IMG/VR virus record: IMGVR_UViG_3300035698_020119 | Location: 1 to 28,510 of that record | Reading direction: 5' to 3' (one strand) | From: a virus | Length of the DNA: 28,510 nucleotides | Shown: in pieces, positions 1 to 8,189 of the stretch | How the letters are laid out: each line of letters starts with the position of its first letter | Numbering within the stretch: position 1 is the first letter of the stretch | Translations under genes and position numbers: made by a program | The notes under the pieces: model-generated | Databases searched by the model: none | Told to the model about the DNA's origin: nothing | The model's input: only the letters and a program-made list of their open reading frames with translations

Positions 1-2
1 AA

Positions 3-281
3 ATCATCCTTATAATGGATGATGATGAAAAATATATTTTTCCGTGATCAGCGGAAAAATTATGTATCTATAAAGATATAAAAATCTTTTCAATTCTCAT
101 AAAAAATAAATATGAGGATTTTGAAAATATTGAAACTATTGAAAATGTTTTCAATAATAAAGGTCGATTTTACAAAGAAATAACATTCTATACTAATCAA
201 GGAAATATCCTTATTATAAAGAAGTACTCGTCGTGGGACGAGCTTCAAATTGAAAAATATAGTTACATAGAAATAATATAG
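3..281 (+). CDS. Hypothetical protein, 5' end possibly cut by window edge
   Basis: Open reading frame without TAA/TAG from the left edge to a TAG at 279-281; one in-frame TGA (45-47) reads as Gly. The first ATG is at 15 (MDDDEKYIFPG), giving 88 residues, but the frame is open to nt 3, so the gene may start outside the window. The protein is charged and rich in Ile, Lys and Glu, without membrane segments or a motif I recognise. Its C-terminal part contains KKYSSWDELQIEKY. A perfect 9-bp inverted repeat (36-60) lies inside the first codons. It is the first of four plus-strand genes that converge on the late region. Function unknown. Confidence 0.6.
36..60 (+). repeat. Inverted repeat / hairpin near the left edge
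   Basis: Perfect 9-bp arms ATTTTTCCG (36-44) and CGGAAAAAT (52-60) around a 7-nt loop. It overlaps the start of the leftmost ORF, so it could be a structured start region, or the terminator of a gene left of the window if the ORF really starts later. No T-tract follows on the plus strand. Confidence 0.45.
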
Positions 282-290
282 TTTTATAAT
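262..290 (+). promoter_or_regulatory. Candidate sigma70-like promoter
   Basis: A consensus -10 box TATAAT (285-290) lies 15 nt before the ATG at 306, with a weak -35 GTTACA (262-267) at 17-nt spacing. In such AT-rich DNA a TATAAT can occur by chance; the spacing and position just before a gene are the only support. Confidence 0.3.
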
Positions 291-305
291 CTAATCTAAA
301 AAATA

Positions 306-632
306 ATGACAAATTTAAAAAATCTGACACCTCATTCAATTAATATTGTTGGAGAAAATGGGGAAAACATTCAGACAATAGAGTCTGAATGAAATTTAAG
401 ATTATCCACAGAAATAGTGGATGATTGAATGATAGGAGACATTCCTATCAACAAAACAAAATACTTAGAATGTCTTTTACCTGAAGAGGTAGAAGATACT
501 ATGTATATTGTTTCAATTTTTATTGCTCAATATGCAAAAGAGCAATGAAGAAAAGATTTTTTAATCCCTTGAGAATTAGTAAGGGATGAAAAATGAATAA
601 TAATAGGATGTAAATTCCTATCAAAAATATAA
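306..632 (+). CDS. Conserved small phage protein of unknown function (108 aa)
   Basis: Code-25 ORF with four in-frame TGA codons read as Gly. Its architecture matches a very widespread phage family of unknown function: an N-terminal NLTPHSINIV strand, a middle segment with a short IVDDGMIGDIPI turn, then YIVSIFIAQYAKEQGRKDF and a C-terminal LVRDEKGIIIGCKFL. The Gly in FLIPGELVRDEKG is a TGA, which supports the glycine reading. Usual family length is about 100-120 residues, so this looks complete. The start is the first ATG after a candidate -10 box, with an A-rich run but no Shine-Dalgarno. A terminator hairpin follows 8 nt downstream. Confidence 0.75.
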
Positions 633-640
633 ATAAATCG

Positions 641-673
641 AACCCTTTGGACTAGTTCAAGGGGTTACTTTTA
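641..673 (+). terminator. Intrinsic terminator after the 306-632 gene
   Basis: Stem AACCCTTTGG (641-650) pairs with TCAAGGGGTT (657-666), 10 bp with two G-U pairs and a 6-nt loop, followed by ACTTTTATTT. It sits 8 nt after the stop codon and before the next gene, so it probably ends or attenuates transcription here. Confidence 0.6.
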
Positions 674-696
674 TTTATATAATAACAAAAACAAAA

Positions 697-933
697 ATGA
701 TAAACAAAACATCACAAATCTTTTTCAACTTAATTACTGAATTTGATGGATTAACTCAAGAACTTGATTCATTACGACAAGAAGAAGATCAAGAAACTAA
801 TACTACTATTCAAAACAATATTCTTTTAGAAAGTTACAACACACGGACTAAAAGAACTAAAGTATTAGATGAAATTATTTCTTCATCTATTTCAGAAATT
901 TTATTATTAAATCAAAATAATAATGATGAATAA
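697..933 (+). CDS. Hypothetical helical protein (78 aa)
   Basis: ATG to TAA, readable in either genetic code because it has a single glycine (GGA) and no TGA. The protein is acidic and polar, rich in Glu, Asn, Leu and Ser, with predicted helical stretches (DGLTQELDSLRQEEDQE) that could form a coiled coil. The ATG is preceded by an A-rich run (AACAAAAACAAAA) and no Shine-Dalgarno. Its end overlaps the next ORF by 11 nt, suggesting translational coupling. No family recognised. Confidence 0.6.
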   Translation: MINKTSQIFFNLITEFDGLTQELDSLRQEEDQETNTTIQNNILLESYNTRTKRTKVLDEIISSSISEILLLNQNNNDE

Positions 934-1402
934 TGGAATATTAAAAAAAATGGAGTCGTTTTTATTAATAGAAACGACTTTCCTCTATATAATATTTTTA
1001 ATTAATAAGGATTTAATTATTAAACCTTTATATAATTTAATATTTATAGAAATGAATGGGTTAATATTTAAATCATTACTTCTTTTTACTATTTTTTATA
1101 ATTTATATTATAATAAAATATATATAAAAAATATCATAATAAATATTATAAAAAATATATATTTATTTTTAAAAAATATTTTTAATAAAAAAGAAAAAAT
1201 TGTTAATCATATTATAAAAAATAAATGATTATCACAAATTGAAGGTAGAAATTTTTGATTATCAATTGAAGAACATAAATTGATAATTCATTATTTTAAA
1301 ATGAGTTGATTATTAAAAAAATGAAGATGCAATAAAAATGTAATTGATTGAACGAAAGAACAATTGATAAATGTTTTGGATAAGTTGCCCTCCCCTTTTT
1401 AA
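923..1402 (+). CDS. Membrane protein of unknown function (159 aa)
   Basis: In code 25 this ORF runs through six TGA codons to a TAA at 1400-1402; a standard-code reading stops at 1228 and loses the C-terminal third. The N-terminal half is strongly hydrophobic, with two likely membrane segments (LLIETTFLYIIFLI and GLIFKSLLLFTIFYNLYY) and then a basic, Ile/Asn/Lys-rich stretch. The C-terminal 60 residues are soluble and charged (SQIEGRNFGLSIEEHKLIIH, then LLKKGRCNKNVIDGTKEQL). Two adjacent ATGs (923, 926) are possible starts. It overlaps the preceding gene and ends before a convergent terminator. Role unknown; a membrane anchor or lysis-related role cannot be excluded. Confidence 0.6.
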
Positions 1403-1427
1403 AATATATCACTTATTTTATAATCTC

Positions 1428-1459
1428 AAAATCCCTATATTATAGGGGTTTTATTTTTT
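1428..1459. terminator. Bidirectional intrinsic terminator at the convergent junction
   Basis: AAAATCCCTAT (1428-1438) pairs with ATAGGGGTTTT (1442-1452), 11 bp with one G-U and a 3-nt loop, followed on the plus strand by a T-rich tract. The stem's own A-run gives TTTT on the minus strand. It lies between the plus-strand unit ending at 1402 and the minus-strand late region ending at 1523. Confidence 0.7.
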
Positions 1460-1493
1460 AAACTTTTTTTAAACTATATTTTAAACTATATTT

Positions 1494-1525
1494 AAACTTA
1501 TACTAATTTGGTATAAGTTTTTTTA
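1494..1525. terminator. Terminator hairpin directly downstream of the endolysin gene
   Basis: A perfect 10-bp stem, AAACTTATAC (1494-1503) with GTATAAGTTT (1511-1520) and a 7-nt loop, starts 2 nt beyond the endolysin stop codon. On the plus strand it is followed by TTTT. On the minus strand a weaker TTTAAATATAG follows. The gap 1462-1493 also holds two copies of AAACTATATTT. Confidence 0.6.
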
Positions 1526-2077
1526 TTTCTCTCATCTTATATATTTGGCTATCTCATTTAATCTTTTTCTTATTTCATTATGTTCAACCCTATTCCAAAA
1601 GTATTTGCAAACTAGTTCTAGCATATCATATATTTTTCATTCTATTCTTTTCTTATTAATTTTTGACATACTAAATCTAAATCACGGACAACTCTTATAT
1701 GAAACGACTTCATTATGTCACATTATTTTTATATTAGGATACTTTGTTTTTAATTCCTTGATTAATATGATTAAACTATCATACTGCTCATCGTTTGGAT
1801 TTTCTTTATCAAAGTTACCACATAAACAGACTCAAATACTTTTTTGATTAATACCTCGATTTCCTGCATGATATCAAACCTCTTTTAAAGGTCTTGTTTT
1901 AATAACCTTACCTTTTCCTCAAATTACATAATGATAAGCTATATGGTATCAATATCAATTAGCTTTTGGATGCAGTCTTTCTTTATGAGTTCTATTAAAC
2001 GATTGTAAAGATTTTTCTATACTAATATCCTTACTTGTCAAACTGTGGTGGATTATTAAATATTTTATTCATCTCAT
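1523..2077 (-). CDS. N-acetylmuramoyl-L-alanine amidase endolysin
   Basis: An Amidase_2/PGRP-fold protein of 184 residues that should cut the amide bond between MurNAc and L-Ala and release progeny. The motifs line up with T7 lysozyme: YLIIHHS (His10 as zinc ligand), the substrate-pocket segment HIAYHYVIGG (Tyr48), HAGNRGINQKSIGVCLCG, and MGHNEVVSYKSCPGF with His121 and Cys130 as the other zinc ligands and Lys128. The Gly in this last PGF, and several others, are TGA codons. There is no signal peptide, so export would rely on the holin upstream. It is the last gene of the late region, followed by a hairpin. The C-terminal 40 residues are a basic helix beyond the catalytic domain. Confidence 0.93.
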
Positions 2078-2098
2078 ATTATTTTATTAAATAATAAA

Positions 2099-2398
2099 TT
2101 ATTTATTAATATTTTTTTGAATTTGAATAAGCATTCATTCTATATTAACTAATTTTGTTTTTATTTCTACCATATTTAAATCTGTTTTATGTAATTTTTC
2201 TATATTATCATTTATTCATTCTTGAAGTTTCTCATATTTGTCTAATAAATGAGTATGTCTTGTTTCCAATCTAGTAAGTTGATAACATATATCTTTATAA
2301 ACACTAACACCTTGAAAAACAAATCAAATTATAAAAAATAATAATCAAACTATTGTTCATACTTTTATATGTAAGCTATATTCTCTTAAAGTTTTCAT
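2099..2398 (-). CDS. Small membrane-anchored coiled-coil protein of lysis cassette (99 aa)
   Basis: One N-terminal membrane segment (residues about 12-32, GTIVGLLFFIIGFVFQGVSV) is followed by about 60 residues of heptad-like helix (LTRLETRHTHLLDKYEKLQE and on). Its ATG overlaps the stop of the holin-like gene (TAATG), and the endolysin starts 22 nt after its end. The topology of a single N-terminal anchor with a periplasmic or cytoplasmic coiled coil fits a spanin-like or holin-accessory protein, or an XhlA-like protein in the opposite order. The sequence does not decide among these. Confidence 0.65.
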
Positions 2399-2634
2399 TA
2401 TTTCTTTTTATTTCTAAAACTCGCCCTTGAATTTCTTAACATCTTTTCCAATCAAGATGATAATGGAATTAAGAATGCAATTATAATTGCATTTATATTT
2501 ATTATTTGTCATGTACTTAAAAAAGAAATTAATTCAGTTATAAATAATAAACACATACTCATTATTCAAATATTTAATGCTCTTGCTAATGCAGGATTAG
2601 TCTTTGATATTTTTCATAATATTGCTATATTCAT
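2398..2634 (-). CDS. Holin-like protein (78 aa)
   Basis: Code-25 ORF with TGA at Gly7 and elsewhere. It has two clear hydrophobic segments, about residues 21-40 (GIMSMCLLFITELISFLS) and 46-60 (NINAIIIAFLIPLSSGL), separated by a short turn and ending in a strongly basic tail (RNSRASFRNKKK). Size, two membrane spans, basic C-terminus and position just before a coiled-coil membrane protein and an amidase are all typical of a phage holin. The ATG at 2634 lies inside the 3' end of the preceding gene (38-nt overlap), so translation is probably coupled. Confidence 0.75.
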
Positions 2635-2824
2635 CTTTATTATATAAATTATTTAAAAGATTCTGTTTAATAGTTGTATTAATAAATGCTAACTCATTAT
2701 TGATAGTTTGAGCTTCTTTAAAACTATTGATACTTAGTAATTCAAATAATAAATTACTTAAATGATTTTCAATAGTTCTTAATTGCCTTAAACTTAATGA
2801 ATCATAATTTATTTTATCCAACAT
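2597..2824 (-). CDS. Hypothetical helical protein (75 aa)
   Basis: An ATG start abuts the stop codon of the upstream gene (TAA then ATG at 2824). The product is all-helical by composition, with Leu/Asn-rich amphipathic stretches (LRQLRTIENHLSNLLFELL), and contains no glycine at all, so it reads the same in code 11 and code 25. It overlaps the holin gene start by 38 nt. The tight packing between a tail-associated gene and the holin suggests a real gene. No family recognised; a lysis-timing or tail-accessory role would be speculation. Confidence 0.65.
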   Translation of the reverse strand: MLDKINYDSLSLRQLRTIENHLSNLLFELLSINSFKEAQTINNELAFINTTIKQNLLNNLYNKDEYSNIMKNIKD

Positions 2825-3301
2825 TTAACAATCAATTGAATTACTAAAACTTTCTAAAGATTTTATTTTTCAATATAATCAAGCTCTATTCATTTTAGAA
2901 TCATCTGATAAATCAAATTCAATTTGATATTCATCTAATAAATGTTCTTTTTTATCAGTAGTATAAACATCTAATTCAACCTCAGTTCTAAAATATTTAT
3001 TAAATTCTGTTGCTGTTGTACTTATATTTAACATATAACATAAATAATTAATTCATTCAATTTCTTCTTCAACATAATACGGATGAACTGGATACTTTGT
3101 TTCGTATGCTTCATTTACTTTTGCATCAAATAATATTAAAGAATCAGGAATTGATTCTCATTTTTCAATAGTTGTTTCAATTAAATTTGTTTCACTCTTT
3201 ACCTCTTCTTTTATAACGTCATAACTATTTATTGATCAAATTTTTATATAAGCGTCTTTTGCCTCAAGTCCTTTATAGTTGTAATCTTTTTTTAATGCCA
3301 T
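2825..3301 (-). CDS. Tail-module accessory protein (158 aa)
   Basis: This resembles a widespread siphophage family found at the distal end of tail modules. Features are an N-terminal MALKKDYNYKGLEAKDAYIK, a middle of alternating strands that ends EVELDVYTT, and a C-terminal AGLYGKIKSLESFSNSIDC that matches the family's usual ending of an aromatic-K-Leu-x-x-Phe helix and terminal Asp-Cys. Its exact role in that family is not established; baseplate or adsorption accessory is the usual guess. It is immediately followed by the 75-residue gene with no gap and lies between the adsorption-protein block and the lysis genes. Confidence 0.6.
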
Positions 3302-3326
3302 TGTGTATTTTTAAAATATAAAATAT

Positions 3327-3692
3327 TTATTCTTTTATTAACCAATCTAATGAAATAAAAAACTGTGGACTGATTGTACAATTTTTTAAATCCCCAATAG
3401 TTAAATTTATTCACTTAATTTTTATCGTCTTTAATGTTAAATCCTTAATATTTGTTAAATATTCTTCCATATTCTCTTGTTTTACTTTGTATTTTCCTTT
3501 TATTTTTTCATCTTCTTCTCATAATTCTTTTATTAATTTAAATCTTACTTCTTCATAAACATCTAATTCATTTTGTATCTCTTTTATTAATTTACTAATT
3601 TCAAAACTTTTTTTAATTTCCAATCATTTCATACTTTTTAATTCTAATAATTGTTCTACTGATTCGATTAATTGTTTTAATGTTATTTCCAT
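3327..3692 (-). CDS. Helical phage protein, DUF1617-like (121 aa)
   Basis: The first 75 residues are a long charged helix pair (LKQLIESVEQLLELKSMKGL; FKLIKELGEEDEKIKGKYKV). A short beta/turn part follows and ends with LKNCTISPQFFISLDWLIKE. This pattern, with helical N-terminus, a KYKV turn, then a terminal segment about picking strands and a final aromatic-rich helix, resembles small phage proteins of the DUF1617 type found between tail and lysis genes. The match is by eye and the function is unknown. Start is the first ATG, with no Shine-Dalgarno. Separated from the LamG gene by a 64-nt AT-only spacer. Confidence 0.55.
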
Positions 3693-3756
3693 TTGCTTGT
3701 TTAATTATTATATAAATATTTTCATATTAACTATTTTTATATTTTTTTCAATAATA

Positions 3757-5112
3757 TTAATTATATGTATTATATAAAGTTGTTATTTCAGTTTGTGTTA
3801 ATGCTCTGCCTGAGTAGTATTTTACGTCTGATAGTGAGCCTTCGTAAGTTATTAAGTTTCCCCCATCGTAAAATAAAGAACTTATACTTACATATGTTAA
3901 ATTCGACAAATCATTGAACCAATCTGATCCTGCTGACCTCGATTGTACAACAGAGTCAATATACATCTTCATAGTTGTCCCATCTTGAGTAATCACTACA
4001 TTATGCCAATTTCCGTCATTAACAACATCATCCCCAAGAATATTTGAAGTTATACTAGCACCTGTTTCACCTACCACGTTGACTTGAAATGCTCCAGGGT
4101 TGATTTGAATATTTAACACATTGTGAGTAGTACTCCCCTCTGCAATAGAAAACATAAAACCAGAGTCAGTTGTATTAAACCACAAACTAATACTCCCCTT
4201 AGTGTCATTCCCATAATCAGTAATAAAATCACTAGAGCTTAAATTAACAAAATCACTAGTACCATTAAAACTCATAGCCTTATCAGCTTGTCCCTTTCTG
4301 TCTGTTGTAAATGTTGTTCAAGTTAAAGTTCAATCATTTCAATTTGGTGTTTTATCTCATATTACCGTAGCCGATTTTAAACTTTCTTGACTAAGACTCC
4401 AATCACCAACTAATCATTTGCTTAAACTTCAAGCCTTAAAACTTCATGGATAAGTTTCATATAAAGTTGTTATTTCAGTTTGACTCAATGCTCTATCATA
4501 AACTCTTGCATCATCAATATCTCATTCATAATAATACGTTACTGTTGTAAATCTTCAAAAAGCCATTCAACCTGTAATGTTTGCCGTTTTTGTTGTATCT
4601 GTAAGAGCCAAAACTCAATCAACAAAAGTTTCTCAAGTAGTCGTTGCACTCGTATATCTATAAACTATATGATGCCAACCAATTGCCGATAGTCCTGTAT
4701 TGATTGTATTTCAATATAATCATGCTTGAATTAATCAAGCATTAGTTCCAATATAAGCCGACTCGTTTGGATTCGCTCAATCTCATAAAGTAAACCCTCA
4801 ATACCTTGCTGCTGTATTTGTTCAACTCATCCATACTGACATAGTAAAGTCTGTATTTCAATTGATTGGGTTTCAAGTAATTAAAACAAAATCACTTGTT
4901 CAATTAAAAGTTAATGCTTTATTAGTTTGTCCCTTTCTATCTGTTGTGAATGTAGTTCAAGTTAAAGTTCAATCATTTCAATTTGGTGTTTTATCTCATA
5001 TTACCGTAGCCGATTTTAAACTTTCTTGACTAAGACTCCAATTACCAACTAATCATTTGCTTAAACTTCATGCTTTTAGATTTGATGTTCATGTATTTAA
5101 TTTTATTGTCAT
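3757..5112 (-). CDS. Tail/adsorption protein with two LamG (concanavalin-like) domains
   Basis: 451 residues with two tandem laminin-G/concanavalin-A-like lectin modules, each introduced by the same 49-residue lead (SLSKGLVG..WSLSQESLKS, then a TTFTTDRKGQ..KA stretch). Module 1 spans about residues 65-225 and module 2 about 280-451. Each contains the WHHIVY / NWHNVVIT strand and ends RAL(S/T)QTEITTLY. LamG modules usually bind glycans, so host-surface recognition is likely. Module 2 (3757-4275) uses no TGA for its 16 glycines, whereas the rest of the gene uses TGA for about 29 of 38. This points to a module imported from a standard-code source. A standard-code reading would recover only module 2 as a 172-residue ORF. 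Confidence 0.85.
4285..4431 (-). repeat. 147-bp direct repeat, copy 1 (lead of LamG module 2)
   Basis: Near-identical to 4924-5070, in the same frame and offset 639 nt (213 codons). It encodes the lead segment before LamG module 2 (SLSKGLVGDWSLSQESLKSA and on). Only a handful of substitutions separate the copies, so the duplication is recent or maintained by gene conversion. Confidence 0.85.
4924..5070 (-). repeat. 147-bp direct repeat, copy 2 (lead of LamG module 1)
   Basis: Partner of 4285-4431. The two copies flank LamG module 1, so recombination between them would delete or swap exactly one lectin module. A shorter match of about 23 nt also recurs at the module ends (around 3775 and 4462). 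Confidence 0.85.
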
Positions 5113-5129
5113 TAATTTTTTTTAATTAA

Positions 5130-5789
5130 TTAAATTCTATTTAAATGAACGTTTGAATGTTTTATTGTCATATTTGTAGCGTCTGTTGTTCATTCTACAG
5201 TAAGATATACACAATCTCAATCTTCTAATGCTACTAATCAAGAAGATCATGCACTTCATAAATCATTTTGTATAGCAACTTTTCTTTCTGCCACAAATTC
5301 ATCTAACGCCAATTCATTTTTACTTAACTCTATTTTAAAGTTTTTATTATTAGCTGCCGATAAAAAACTTATACTAAAACTTATACTAAATTTTCATCCA
5401 TGTCAAGCGTCTATTGTTAAACAAGTTCATCTCTGCCAAAACCCTGTATCAGATGCACTATTATAAGTTATATCATCACAATCAAAAGTATTTACATCTA
5501 TTACAGTAACAGCTGTCCTTCCTGCGTGAGCTGTATCTCACATTCAATTTAAAGTTATATACTGTCCTGTTGTTAATCAATGAGTTCCGTCTGTACATCT
5601 TAAAACTCATCAATTATCAGCTGTATCTGTTATAGCTCAATTTGCACTTGCCAAAAAAGTCACTCAATCTTGAAAAGATCATTCAAGAAATTCTTGTACT
5701 GCGTGATATTCATCAACTAAATTAATTGTTGTAGCTACGGCACTATTATATATATACATTGATCATTCACAATGTGAGTGATGTGTCAT
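5130..5789 (-). CDS. C1q-like jelly-roll tail protein (219 aa)
   Basis: The N-terminal half carries small beta-structured tail-fibre sequence (FLASANGAITDTADNG; GQYITLNGMGDTAHAGRTAV). The C-terminal ~90 residues read like the phage C1q/TNF-like jelly roll: GKFSISFSISFLSAANNKNF, then the xxRKVAIQNDL strand, a VALEDGDCVYLTVEG strand and a terminal VHLNRI. Such domains trimerise and form receptor-binding tips. About twenty in-frame TGA codons are read as Gly. The gene lies 18 nt upstream of the LamG gene and directly after the large fibre gene, inside the adsorption block. The ATG follows AACAATAAAA, a recurrent A-rich start context here. Confidence 0.7.
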
Positions 5790-5807
5790 TTTTATTGTTT
5801 TATTAAA

Positions 5808-7760
5808 TTAAAATATAAACCATCAAGTTCAATCAGACTCTAAACTAAGAGTATCATAATCTCAAGCGATTACCGCTGTTGCAGCTCAACTTATTGTCTC
5901 ACCTCATTCAGTATCAATAGTAATATTATTACTGCTTGCATTTCATCAAGTATCAACAATATGTATTGTTCTTCAAGCTGTTATTTGTGCTGTTGGAAGT
6001 GTTAAACTTGTCACCGCTGCTGTAGCTGTATATGAAACATTCAAGAAATAATCATCTAAAGTTATATCATAAGTTGCTGCTCCTACATCTGTTACGTTAT
6101 GTATCTGTCATCAGAAAGTAGTTATATAAGTTTGAGTTGCTTCCGTAATTCTTAAACACTCAATACCTCAAGCTATCAAACTTAATTGATCATCTGCCGC
6201 ACTTCAAACTCAAGTATCAGAATCGGTTATTCAAGGAACTATATTAGGATTTGTTGCCGATTTGTTTTCATGTAATAATGCCGATTGATTTCAATTTGTT
6301 GATCATAATGTTGTTGAACTTATTTGCCATGTACTTGTTCAAGCTATTGAAATTCTCAAAGAATCATCAGTCGATTCATAAAATCAAGTATCTCAATCTC
6401 AGAAAGCAAAAGTTGGAAAGGCTTCAACTCAAAAGGTTCAACTAGGATCAACAATCATTTGTAAAGTATCTACTCATCAAGCTCAATCGCTCAAAGCTTT
6501 CAACTTCATTATGTTAGTTGAATTTACCATAAAACTATAACTTTCTTCTGTTCAGTCTGATGCACTTGAAGAAACAGGCATATTAACCATTGTAACCGCT
6601 CCACTATCTTCCTCAAATTCAAAAGTTCATAGGTTTGTTAATGCCGCTCCGACTTCTATTTCATCACTTGTAGTTCATTTGAATCAATTTAAAACTCAAG
6701 TTCAAGCATTATCAACTCGTCTAATTCGTCAATCATTTATTAATTGAATAATTTCTGCATATAAATTAGTTCAATATATATTATCCCAATAACTCGCAGA
6801 ACTTCAAAGATTTCAAGTCGTATTCATTATAATATCATCTCAAGCCGTTTTTGGTGAAATTTCAGTTCAAGTCCTATCAAATAAATCTTCGATTAATACT
6901 GCTGCATCTACATATCAAGTAGTTGCAATTGTTGTATTATTAGTTCAAGGAGCTTGTGTTGCTCAAGTTGTAAGAGTATTTACCGTTCAATTTAAATCTC
7001 AACTAAATGTTGTTGCTCATACACTTGTCAATCAACTAGGTGTTAAGGTAGTACTTATTACTCAACTTCAATCAGTTTGTAATATTCAATTTAAAGTATT
7101 AAGTTCTGAAAAAATATAACTTCATTTTGTTCCGTCGCTTGTAGTTTGAAAAGTTAAATCATCTCAAGAGGCTGTTCATCAAATTGCTGTTTGTCAACCG
7201 ACTCTTCAAGCTAAATGAAATTTAGCCGTATCAACTTCAGCAATTGCAGCTTGTACATTACTTGCAATAATTAATCAAGCAGGAGTAAAAGCTACATCGT
7301 CTGCCTCAACTGCTTCAATAGCTATCCAAGCAGATCAATCTCGTATATAATTTTGAGACTCTCAAACATCTAAAGTAATAGTTTTTACTGAATCAATTAT
7401 ATCAATTGAATTTGTTGAAGTATCATTATTTACTATAAGAAATTTTTTTATATTTGTTGCGTCTGTCGGTGCTTGTAATGTCTGACTATTTCAGGCTCAA
7501 GTTAATGTAATTATTACTCAATCATAGCTATCAATATTTGTTGTACTAGTCGCAACATTTAAAGCTGGATCAGTTACGTTTGTAAAATCTGTACTTGAAC
7601 TTCCTCATAATTTAACGTAAGCAGATCAGTTCCAAATATATAATCTACTAGTCGTTTCATCAATATAAATTATTCATTCATTTCAAGTTGCAGGAAATCA
7701 TGCAAGATTTGTATAAAATGCAATTTGTTGTCTTTTTGATAAACTTATTTTTCAAAACAT
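5808..7760 (-). CDS. Large tail fibre protein (650 aa)
   Basis: One continuous code-25 ORF with dozens of TGA codons. It begins with a compact domain (LAGFPATGNEGIIYIDETTS, LYIWNGSAYVKLG) typical of fibre-attachment regions, then has repetitive Thr/Asn/Gly beta strands, including LNGTVNTLTTGATQAPGTNN and ATTGYVD, common in phage fibres. Around residues 500-540 it carries a conserved fibre element (NPNIVPGITDSDTG, then ADDQLSLIAGGIECLRITE). The last 55 residues (GRTIHIVDTGGNASSNNITI, ending GTGWFIF) are a classic C-terminal fibre domain. Role: host attachment. It starts 11 nt after the end of the small upstream gene, on the ATG at 7760. Confidence 0.88.
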
Positions 7761-7771
7761 TTTTTTAAAAG

Positions 7772-8062
7772 TTATATAGTTAAAATTCTTACATCAGTTC
7801 AAGCAGTATCACTTATTAAACTAATATTCTGTAACTCTGATAAATCAAAACTTACAGACTCTCAGTATTCTACTGGAAAACCTCAAGCAACAGTTGATGC
7901 AATTTTTGTACTTTCTAAATAAATTACAGTTCAAGAAGTAATGTTTTTAATAATTAATCCTTTTTCAGCAGGATAATTTGCTTTTTCATCTATTGCACTT
8001 TGTTGTGCTTGAGTAAGTTCATCATATAAAAATACTGTTGCAACTCAAATAGTTAATTTCAT
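7772..8062 (-). CDS. Small virion-type protein between tail fibres (96 aa)
   Basis: The sequence has an N-terminal strand (LTIGVATVFL), a helix (ELTQAQQSAIDEKANYPAEK), then strand-rich remainder (GLIIKNITSGTVIYLEST; SVSFDLSELQNISLISDTAG). The last part resembles small beta-sandwich virion proteins that accompany fibres in siphophages. No domain can be named with confidence. It sits 11 nt upstream of the large fibre gene and 127 nt downstream of the Gly-rich protein, so it may be co-translated with the fibre. Four glycine codons are TGA. Confidence 0.6.
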
Positions 8063-8189
8063 ATTATTTTATTTATAAATTAAAATATTTTTATATTTTT
8101 TTATCATTTAAATTAAGGATTCATTGTAAACTTTTTTTAAATTAAACAGTTTTTACTTTTTTAGTTAATATTATTATATTAATTTAATC

